From the NCBI GenBank assembly GCA_026415595.1, contig JAOAGU010000027.1, forward strand, positions 1 to 12,656: DNA of 12,656 nt, read 5' to 3'. The position numbers were made by a program, and so were the translations under genes. Source of the DNA: Thermodesulfovibrio sp. (lineage in GTDB: Bacteria; Nitrospirota; Thermodesulfovibrionia; Thermodesulfovibrionales; Thermodesulfovibrionaceae). The number at the start of each line of letters is the position of its first letter. Positions within the stretch are counted from its first letter, which is position 1. Below are positions 6,880 to 12,656 of the stretch, piece by piece. The notes under the pieces are model-generated. The model saw nothing but the letters and a program-made list of their open reading frames with translations. It did no database searches and was not told where the DNA came from.

Positions 6880-7104
6880 GTGGCGATAACGGTTTTTGAT
6901 GCACGTGGATTAAAATGTCCTCAACCTACTATTCAGATGACAATCAAAGCTTTAAAAATGAAAAAGGGAGATATTCTTGAGGTTGTTGCCGATTGTCCAA
7001 CTTTTGAAAATGATGTAAAAAACTGGTGTAGAAGAAATAATAAACCCCTTTTATGGATTATAGACGAAGGAAATGGAGTTAAAAGATGTCAAGTTCAGTT
7101 TTAA
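6880..7104 (+). CDS. TusA/SirA-like sulfur carrier protein
   Basis: This is a 74-residue protein with the TusA-family motif C13-P-Q-P16 in DARGLKCPQPTIQ, followed by the amphipathic helix and the VADCPTFENDVKNWC segment (C39 and C50 are additional cysteines). TusA-family proteins bind sulfane sulfur as a persulfide on the CPxP cysteine and hand it on. The length is typical of the family. The GTG start follows the HdrA stop codon with no base between, and its Shine-Dalgarno AAGGAGG (6867-6873) lies inside the hdrA end, so the two are translationally linked. The link to HdrA recalls sulfur-oxidising sHdr clusters, but those also have HdrB/HdrC and lipoate-binding proteins, which are missing here. 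A role in sulfur relay is inferred. Confidence 0.85.
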   Translation: MAITVFDARGLKCPQPTIQMTIKALKMKKGDILEVVADCPTFENDVKNWCRRNNKPLLWIIDEGNGVKRCQVQF

Positions 7105-8321
7105 GGATATTGTTTATTTTATTTCTTCTTATTCCATCTTTTTCTTCAGCTCAACAGGAAGATGTTATTGTTCTTGGAATGTCTGCAGCTTTTAAAGGAC
7201 CTACAGGAGGCTTAGGGATAGAGCTCTACAGGGGAGCAATGGCATATTTTTCATACATAAATGATAATGGTGGCATAAATGGTAAAAAAATCACTATAAA
7301 AGCCTATGATGATGGATATAATCCTATACCTACAATAAAAAATACTATCAAACTAATTGAAGAGGATAAAGTTTTTGCTCTTTTTAATTATGTAGGAACG
7401 CCTACAGTAACAAGAATTTTACCTATTTTGAAAGGTAATAGCGATAAACATATATATCTATTTTTCCCCTTTACTGGTGCGATGCCTCACAGAACACCGC
7501 CTTATAACGAATTTGTTTTCAATTTAAGAGCTTCTTATGAGCAGGAAACAGGAGGGCTTGTTGAAAACTTTTTAAAAATAGGAAGAAAAAAAATAGGCAT
7601 TTTTTATCAAGCAGATGCTTATGGTAGAAGCGGTTGGAATGGGGTAAGAAAAACTCTTGCCAAATATGGTGATAAAATAGTTGCAGAAGCCACATATAAA
7701 AGAGGTGCTAAATATTCAGATAATTTCATAAGACAGGTTGAGATTCTTAAGAATGCTGGAGTAGATGCCATAATTTCAGTTGGAGCCTATGCAGCGTGCG
7801 CGGCTTTTATAAGAGATGCCAGAAATATGGAATGGGATGTTCCAATTGCTAATGTATCTTTTGTAGGAAGCGAATTCATGATAAATCTTCTTTTAGAAGA
7901 AGAGAAAAAGACGGGAAGGTCTTATACAAATAACTTAATAAATTCTCAGGTTGTTCCAAGCTATGAGGATATAAAATTTCCAGCTGTAAGATTATATAGG
8001 CAGTTGATGGATAAGTATAATCCCGTGCCACCGTTGGAACTGATAGAAAAAGACCATAAACCGCTCAAATATAGTTTTGTAAGCTTGGAGGGATTTTTAA
8101 ATGCAAGGGTAATGGTTGAGATATTGAAAAAAATGGGAAAGGAGTTTAAAAGGGAAGATATTAAAAAGGTTGTTGAGTCAATAAAAAATCTTGACATAGG
8201 CATTGATGAAAGAATAAGTTTCTCTCTTAAAAAACACCAAGCACTTGATAAAGTTTATTATACAACTTACAAAGATGGTAAATTTGTTCCCATAATAGAC
8301 TGGAGTGAGTGGAAAAAATGA
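7086..8321 (+). CDS. Periplasmic ligand-binding protein (Leu/Ile/Val-binding type)
   Basis: This is a 411-residue protein with a signal peptide (about 1-22, ending SSA before QQ) and the layout of periplasmic binding protein family 6. The N-lobe opens IVLGMSAAFKGPTGGLGIEL, with the family's GxxG and GINGKKI segments (NDNGGINGKK), and the second lobe includes KIGIFYQADAYGRSGWNG. Such proteins bind amino acids, amides, urea or aromatic acids between two lobes. No ABC permease or ATPase lies nearby. The gene overlaps the TusA-like gene by 19 bases and runs into the histidine kinase gene with a four-base overlap, so a sensory role (ligand presentation to the kinase) is more likely than transport here. 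Ligand unknown. A separate transporter elsewhere could still use it. Confidence 0.85.
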   Translation: MSSSVLRILFILFLLIPSFSSAQQEDVIVLGMSAAFKGPTGGLGIELYRGAMAYFSYINDNGGINGKKITIKAYDDGYNPIPTIKNTIKLIEEDKVFALFNYVGTPTVTRILPILKGNSDKHIYLFFPFTGAMPHRTPPYNEFVFNLRASYEQETGGLVENFLKIGRKKIGIFYQADAYGRSGWNGVRKTLAKYGDKIVAEATYKRGAKYSDNFIRQVEILKNAGVDAIISVGAYAACAAFIRDARNMEWDVPIANVSFVGSEFMINLLLEEEKKTGRSYTNNLINSQVVPSYEDIKFPAVRLYRQLMDKYNPVPPLELIEKDHKPLKYSFVSLEGFLNARVMVEILKKMGKEFKREDIKKVVESIKNLDIGIDERISFSLKKHQALDKVYYTTYKDGKFVPIIDWSEWKK

Positions 8322-10186
8322 GAATGTCTAAACTATTCCAGAGAACACTGCTTGGAATAATTTTTCTTTTTGCCATAATATTCTTTACAATCAGTATTTT
8401 TTCTGGCTGGCACTTATATAGAAATCTCACTGAAGAATATAAATCTAAGGGAACAGCTATTGCAAGTAGTATTGCCTCCTCATCAGTAGAGACAATTTTG
8501 AATCTTGATTCAGCTACAGTTCAAGCAATTATAGATCAATATCTTGAAATAGAAGGAGTATCTTATGTTTTTGTAGTAGACTCCTCAGGTGAAATAATAT
8601 CACACACGTTTATTCCTGCTATACCTTCAGAAATCCAGGAGTTATTAAAATCTCATAAGAGTGGAATTAAAGATGTGAAAATAGAGGGCATGGGAGAATT
8701 TCTGAATATAGTATCGCCAATTACAGAGGGTGCTATAGGTTTTGTGCATGTAGGAATGAATAAAAACATTATTAATGAAAAGATGTGGACAGTTATTGGA
8801 AGACAGTTAGGTTTACTATTATTTATATTTCTCTTTAGTCTTGTACTTGCCTACTTCATGGTAAACAGAATATCTAAGCCCTTAAATGAGTTGACTGGAT
8901 ATGCAAAGAAACTTCTTAATCATGATTTCAGTGCTAAGATAGATATTAAATCTGAAGATGAAATTGGCTTGCTTGCAAATACAATGCAATCTATGGCAGA
9001 CAACATTAATGAAATATTTGACAGATATGAGTATGCCCTTAAAGATGCAGTAGTTGAGCTTCAGGATACTCTCGCTTACTTAACTACAATAATTGATAAC
9101 ATGGCAGACGGATTGATAGTTGTTGATAAGGATGGTGTAATTAATCATATTAATCCTGCTGCTTCAGATATGTTTGGATTAGCTGAGCATGAAATGATTG
9201 GTAAAAATATAGAAATACTCGGTAAAAAATTAGTTGATTTAGTAAATAAATCTCTAAAAACAGAGGATATACTTGCAACAGAAATTGCTATTACAAAAAA
9301 CAGATTTGGTAAGGCGGTAGCAAAAAGTATAAAGAAAGAATATTTTTCAGAAGACTCTGAAGCTAAAGGTATTCTTGGTTCTGTTATTCTAATAAGAGAT
9401 ATAACACAGGAAAAGCAGATAGATAAAGTAAAGACAGAGTTTATCACCATTGTTAGTCATGAGTTAAGAACCCCTCTTACTTCAATTTTAGGCTTTGTAG
9501 AAATGATTGAGAGAAAGTTTAGAGATACTCTTATACCTAAAATTGACTCAGGCGAACCTAAGATAAGCAAAGTGTTAAATAAGATTAATAGAGATTTTGA
9601 TATTATTCGATCCGAGGGAGACAGAATAACCTCTCTCATAAATGACATTCTTGATATCTCAAAGCTTGAATCTGGCACTTTAAGATGGAACTTTGAAGAA
9701 ATATCCATAGAAGAGGTAATTTTTGATGCTTATAGGGCTTTATCTGCTTTATTCGAACAAAGAGAGATTCAGTTTAAGCATGAGATTCAACCCTATTTGC
9801 CCAAAATTCACGCAGATAAGGAGCGACTTATTCAGGTAATGATAAATCTTTTGTCAAATGCCCTTAAATTTACAGAAAAGGGTTATATTGCATGTAAGGC
9901 TGAATTGAGAAATAAAGAGATATTAGTAAGTGTTGAGGATACAGGAATAGGTATTCCAGAGTCTGATATAGATAAAATATTCGAGAAATTTAAGCAAGTA
10001 GGAGACATTATGAGAGACAAACCCAAGGGAACTGGCTTAGGCCTTCCCATTTCAAAACATATCATTGAAGCACATGGAGGAAAAATTTGGGTTTCAAGTC
10101 AAGTAGGTAAGGGAAGTATATTTAATTTCACTGTGCCTTTAAAAAATAGGGAGGTTTTAAGAAATGAAAATACTGATAGTAGATGA
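8318..10186 (+). CDS. Membrane sensor histidine kinase (Cache/PAS-like sensor, HAMP, PAS)
   Basis: The ATG at 8318 overlaps the preceding stop codon (ATGA) and gives 622 residues; a GTG at 8309 would add three. Membrane segments lie at about 11-30 and 163-183, enclosing a roughly 130-residue extracytoplasmic sensor with a PAS/Cache-like strand pattern (VSYVFVVDSSGEIISH). HAMP (about 184-235, with ISKPLNEL) and a cytosolic PAS domain (about 250-350, with IIDNMADGLIVVDKDG) follow. The dimerisation helix carries the phospho-accepting H381 in SHELRTPL, with an extended second helix. The ATPase domain has the N-box N514, then DTGIGIPE and GTGLGLPISKHI. All catalytic boxes look intact. It probably reads the periplasmic binding protein encoded just upstream and phosphorylates the response regulator next door. 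Confidence 0.9.
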   Translation: MRMSKLFQRTLLGIIFLFAIIFFTISIFSGWHLYRNLTEEYKSKGTAIASSIASSSVETILNLDSATVQAIIDQYLEIEGVSYVFVVDSSGEIISHTFIPAIPSEIQELLKSHKSGIKDVKIEGMGEFLNIVSPITEGAIGFVHVGMNKNIINEKMWTVIGRQLGLLLFIFLFSLVLAYFMVNRISKPLNELTGYAKKLLNHDFSAKIDIKSEDEIGLLANTMQSMADNINEIFDRYEYALKDAVVELQDTLAYLTTIIDNMADGLIVVDKDGVINHINPAASDMFGLAEHEMIGKNIEILGKKLVDLVNKSLKTEDILATEIAITKNRFGKAVAKSIKKEYFSEDSEAKGILGSVILIRDITQEKQIDKVKTEFITIVSHELRTPLTSILGFVEMIERKFRDTLIPKIDSGEPKISKVLNKINRDFDIIRSEGDRITSLINDILDISKLESGTLRWNFEEISIEEVIFDAYRALSALFEQREIQFKHEIQPYLPKIHADKERLIQVMINLLSNALKFTEKGYIACKAELRNKEILVSVEDTGIGIPESDIDKIFEKFKQVGDIMRDKPKGTGLGLPISKHIIEAHGGKIWVSSQVGKGSIFNFTVPLKNREVLRNENTDSR

Positions 10187-10529
10187 TGATGCAATTATAA
10201 GGGAGCTTATGTTACAGATATTGGATGAAATAGAAGACATGAAAATTGAACCTCTTGAGGCTTCAGATGGTCTTGAAGGACTTGAACTAATTAAAAAAGA
10301 AAAGCCAGACATAGTGTTCCTTGATATTATGATGCCTAAGCTTAATGGTTTTGAGGTATGCAGAATTCTTCAAAATGAACCACCCACTTGGAATATGAAA
10401 GTTGTTATGCTTACAGCCAAAGGACAGGAAATAGATAAACAAACAGCAAGAGAACTTGGTGTTACATGGTATATTACAAAACCTTTTAAAATAGATGATA
10501 TAATAAGGCTTTTAAGAGAGTTAGTTTAG
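10164..10529 (+). CDS. Single-domain response regulator (CheY-like)
   Basis: This is a 121-residue receiver domain without an output domain. The acidic pocket is D7-D8-D9, the phosphorylation site is D54 in IVFLDIMMPKLNG, the switch threonine is T84 in VVMLTAK, and the conserved lysine is K106 in ITKPF. All active-site residues are present. The start ATG follows GGGAGG and overlaps the kinase gene by 23 bases, so the two are certainly paired in expression. With no DNA-binding domain it must act by protein contact, by phosphorelay, or as a phosphate sink. Confidence 0.9.
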   Translation: MKILIVDDDAIIRELMLQILDEIEDMKIEPLEASDGLEGLELIKKEKPDIVFLDIMMPKLNGFEVCRILQNEPPTWNMKVVMLTAKGQEIDKQTARELGVTWYITKPFKIDDIIRLLRELV

Positions 10530-10539
10530 GAGGCATCTT

Positions 10540-11100
10540 ATGATAGCTGAAAAGTTTATTATTGAGCCAGAGAATAGTATCATCGTTGTCATAGATTTTC
10601 AGGAAAAGCTCGCTATGGCAATGAAAGAAGAGATTTTGGATAATACTCTAAAAAATGTAATCAAATTAATAAATCTTGCTAAAATTTACTCGATTCCTAT
10701 AGTTTTAACTGAACAATATCCAAAGGGCCTTGGAAGTACATTGCAGGAAATTAAAACTTTAATTGAAGAAATCCCTATAGAGAAAATTCATTTTAGCTGT
10801 GTTCAAGAGGAAAAATTTATCCAAAAATTGAATCAATATGGCAGAAAGAAGATTATTCTTACAGGTATGGAAACACATGTATGTGTTTGGCAAACTGCAC
10901 TTGATTTAATATTTAGAGGTTTTAATATTTTTGTTCCAAAGGATGGGGTATGCAGCCGTAAAAAAGAAGATTGGAAAACAGGACTTGCCCTTATACAACA
11001 GGCTGGAGGAATAATTACTTGCACAGAAACTTTGATATTTCAGATTTTGAAAAAGGCAGGTACACCTGAATTCAAAAAAATGTTGGAGTTTGTAAAATGA
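10540..11100 (+). CDS. Isochorismatase-family cysteine hydrolase (ISOC1/ISOC2-like)
   Basis: This 186-residue protein has the cysteine hydrolase triad of the family: D19 in VVIDFQEKL, K82 in EKIHFSC and C115 in METHVCVWQTALDL. The segments LTEQYPKGLGST and ETLIFQILKKAGTPEFKKML match the ISOC1/ISOC2 subgroup known from animals and bacteria more than true isochorismatases or nicotinamidases. Members hydrolyse amides or ethers of small molecules; the substrate of this subgroup is poorly defined. The start is fixed by AGGAGG (10529-10534) next to the response regulator stop codon, and the end overlaps the next gene by four bases. The protein is cytosolic. Confidence 0.85.
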   Translation: MIAEKFIIEPENSIIVVIDFQEKLAMAMKEEILDNTLKNVIKLINLAKIYSIPIVLTEQYPKGLGSTLQEIKTLIEEIPIEKIHFSCVQEEKFIQKLNQYGRKKIILTGMETHVCVWQTALDLIFRGFNIFVPKDGVCSRKKEDWKTGLALIQQAGGIITCTETLIFQILKKAGTPEFKKMLEFVK

Positions 11101-11747
11101 TAGATTTCCATATTCATAGCACTTTTAGTGATGGTGAATTGATCCCCGCTGAGATTGTCCGTAGGGCTGAAGCTCTTGGATATAAAGCACTGGCAGTAAC
11201 AGACCATGCTGACCACTCAAATATTGATTTAATAATTCCTCGTATAGTTAAGGTTTTTAAAGAAATACAACCTTATACGAGGGTGATTTTAATACCTGGA
11301 ATAGAGTTAACCCATGTTCCTCCAGAAATTATTCCAGAACTGTCAAAAGAGGCGAGAAAGCTTGGAGCAAAAATTATCATAGTGCATGGAGAAACTCTTG
11401 TAGAACCTGTTAAAAAGGGCACAAATGCTGCAGCTATTCAGTCAGATATTGATATTCTTGCCCATCCAGGGTTGATATCTGAAGAGGAAGTTAAGGAAGC
11501 GTCAGATAGAGGAATTTATTTGGAAATAACCGCAAGAAAAGGACATAGCCTTAGCAATGGTCATGTTATAAAATTGGCAAAAAAATATTCTGCTCAACTT
11601 GTTATAAATACCGATTCTCACTCTCCTGGAGATTTAATTTCTAAGGAGTTTGCATTTAAAATATTAAAAGGTGCTGGACTTTCAGATGCTGAGGTTAAAA
11701 GAGTATTTAAAAATATGGAAGAGATTGCAAGGAGGAAATATGCATGA
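11097..11747 (+). CDS. PHP-domain phosphoesterase (histidinol-phosphatase-like)
   Basis: This 216-residue cytosolic protein carries the metal-binding motifs of the PHP family in order: H5-x-H7 and D12, D36-H37 and H40 in TDHADH, E70 in GIEL, H97 in IVHGE, H123 in LAHPG, and D173-x-H175. PHP proteins are metal-dependent phosphoesterases, including histidinol phosphatases, polymerase proofreading domains and nucleoside 3',5'-bisphosphate phosphatases. The HGETLVEPV and GTNAAAI segments recall a stand-alone bacterial and archaeal subgroup of unproven substrate. No his genes are nearby, so a role in histidine synthesis is not supported. It overlaps the upstream gene (ATGA) and the downstream gene (ATGA). 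Confidence 0.85.
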   Translation: MIDFHIHSTFSDGELIPAEIVRRAEALGYKALAVTDHADHSNIDLIIPRIVKVFKEIQPYTRVILIPGIELTHVPPEIIPELSKEARKLGAKIIIVHGETLVEPVKKGTNAAAIQSDIDILAHPGLISEEEVKEASDRGIYLEITARKGHSLSNGHVIKLAKKYSAQLVINTDSHSPGDLISKEFAFKILKGAGLSDAEVKRVFKNMEEIARRKYA

Positions 11748-12388
11748 AACAGCAAAAGGAAGAGAGTATAGAGACCTTTAGAGAAAGGCTTCTTGTTCAG
11801 AAAAAAAAGATTTTAACAGGTGCAATAGTTTTTTTTGCTTTGATTTTACTGGTAACAGGTTTTTACCTGTATAATCTTAAAAAACAAAGTGATGCTAAAG
11901 AACTTGAAACAGAGGCTTACAGGTATTATTTCGGAGTTATAAAAGATTCAAACCTGTCACAGCAGCAGAGATTTATAAAATCAGCCCAGTTATTTATTGA
12001 GGCTTATAATAAAAAGAAGAACCCAACCTATCTTTTAAATGCCGGTTATGCCTATGATATGGCAGGGCAAAAAGATAAGGCTATTGACACTTTAAATAAA
12101 GTTTCAGGCAGTAGTGACACTAATCTTTCTAATCTTGCAAAAGTCAGAATAGCAATTATTTATCTTAAAAATAATGAACAGCAACAGGCAATTAAAAAAT
12201 TAGATGAAATAGTTAATGGACAGTCTTTAGTTATGAAAGACTTTGCACTTTTTCAGCTTGCTAAAATCTATGAAAAAGACAAAAAACAAGAGGCGTTAAA
12301 ATACTATGAAAGGCTTGTTAAAGATTTTCCTCAGTCACCTTTTTCTGAAATTGCAAGGAAATTTTTAGAGAGTGATAAAAAACAATAA
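11744..12388 (+). CDS. Membrane-anchored TPR protein
   Basis: This 214-residue protein has a short charged N-terminus, one membrane segment (about 24-43) and then helical repeats outside the membrane. Three TPR-like units are visible at about 94-120 (YLLNAGYAYDMAGQKDKAI), 130-160 (AKVRIAIIYLKNNEQQQAI) and 166-205 (ALFQLAKIYEKDKKQEALKY). The layout, one N-terminal anchor followed by TPRs in about 210 residues, is that of YfgM-type and related bacterial scaffold proteins. It would hold or assemble partners at the outer face of the inner membrane. The Shine-Dalgarno AAGGAGG lies just before the ATG, and the start overlaps the PHP gene by four bases. It is the last gene of the tight unit, and a pilin-like gene follows, so a link to pilus or secretion assembly is possible but unproven. 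Confidence 0.8.
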   Translation: MKQQKEESIETFRERLLVQKKKILTGAIVFFALILLVTGFYLYNLKKQSDAKELETEAYRYYFGVIKDSNLSQQQRFIKSAQLFIEAYNKKKNPTYLLNAGYAYDMAGQKDKAIDTLNKVSGSSDTNLSNLAKVRIAIIYLKNNEQQQAIKKLDEIVNGQSLVMKDFALFQLAKIYEKDKKQEALKYYERLVKDFPQSPFSEIARKFLESDKKQ

Positions 12389-12411
12389 AGTTATGATAAA
12401 ATTCAAAAAAT

Positions 12412-12656
12412 ATGAAACTTATTAGAAACAATAACGGACTTACACTTGTTGAGGTAGCTATTGTTCTTGTAATTTTAGGTTTACTAATCGGGCTCGGTGC
12501 AAGTTTAATCGGACCACTTACAAAGCGGGCTAAGTTAAATGATACACAAGAGAGACTTAATGCTAATGTAGAGTCAATAATAAGCTGGTCAGCTGGGAAT
12601 AAGAGGCTACCGACCGCATCTGAGTTTGCCTCTGTAATCCGAAATCCAAACGATGC
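12412..12656 (+). CDS. Type IV pilin-like protein, 3' partial
   Basis: The first 81 residues are visible. They show a short positive leader (MKLIRNNNG), the prepilin peptidase site between G9 and L10, glutamate E14 at position +5 of the mature protein (LTLVE), and the hydrophobic helix VAIVLVILGLLIGLGASLIG. The usual residue after the cleavage site is Phe or Met; Leu here is less common. The region after the helix (SWSAGNKRLPTASEFASVIR) fits a minor pilin or type II secretion pseudopilin. No Shine-Dalgarno is seen; TATGAT at 12392-12397 may be a -10 box with a leader of about eight bases. Cut off by the window end. Confidence 0.85.
   Translation, partial: MKLIRNNNGLTLVEVAIVLVILGLLIGLGASLIGPLTKRAKLNDTQERLNANVESIISWSAGNKRLPTASEFASVIRNPND

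Noticed and set aside
4793..7104. sHdr-type sulfur oxidation cluster
   Set aside because: HdrB, HdrC and lipoate-binding protein genes are absent; only HdrA and a TusA-like protein resemble that system.
7086..8321. Complete branched-chain amino acid ABC transporter
   Set aside because: Only the binding protein is present; no permease or ATPase gene lies in the window.
1131..11024. Open frames on the minus strand (for example 3039-3410, 9145-9450, 10833-11024)
   Set aside because: All lie opposite well-supported plus-strand genes and encode no recognisable domain.
1..12656. tRNA, rRNA, CRISPR arrays, transposases or integrase sites
   Set aside because: None was seen on either strand.

Overview
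The window is AT-rich and every gene lies on the plus strand. The gene content suggests an anaerobic, probably sulfur- or sulfate-metabolising bacterium: an HdrA-type flavin/iron-sulfur protein, a KorD-type two-cluster ferredoxin and a TusA-like sulfur carrier sit together. Low GC, many AGA/AAA/ATA codons and an archaemetzincin would suit a thermophilic Nitrospirota such as Thermodesulfovibrio. That placement is an inference from gene content and general resemblance, not a database match.

Region 1-4716 is a loose series of separately spaced, mostly unfamiliar genes: the 3' part of a tandem retropepsin-like aspartic protease, a secreted protein of unknown function behind a long AT palindrome that can pair over its ribosome binding site, a small archaemetzincin-type metalloprotease with an altered zinc motif, a six-segment membrane protein ending in a degenerate J-domain, and a HAD-family phosphatase. 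The gaps hold inverted and direct repeats.

Region 4793-12388 looks like one long transcription unit. It starts with the KorD-like ferredoxin and runs through hdrA-like, tusA-like, a periplasmic ligand-binding protein, a membrane histidine kinase, a single-domain response regulator, an isochorismatase-family hydrolase, a PHP phosphoesterase and a membrane-anchored TPR protein. From the HdrA-like gene on, genes touch, overlap or are separated by about ten bases. No transporter permease or ATPase accompanies the binding protein, so it more likely feeds the adjacent kinase than a transporter. A type IV pilin-like gene begins at 12412 and runs off the end.

Two kinds of start can be seen. Genes inside the long unit have clear Shine-Dalgarno sequences. 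Several genes that follow a gap (4171, 4793 and perhaps 12412) have none and instead have a -10-like box just upstream, as expected for leaderless mRNAs. The most interesting signals are the ferredoxin-HdrA-TusA cassette fused to a sensory operon, the degenerate J-domain membrane protein, the non-canonical archaemetzincin, and the palindrome at 859-890 that may control translation.
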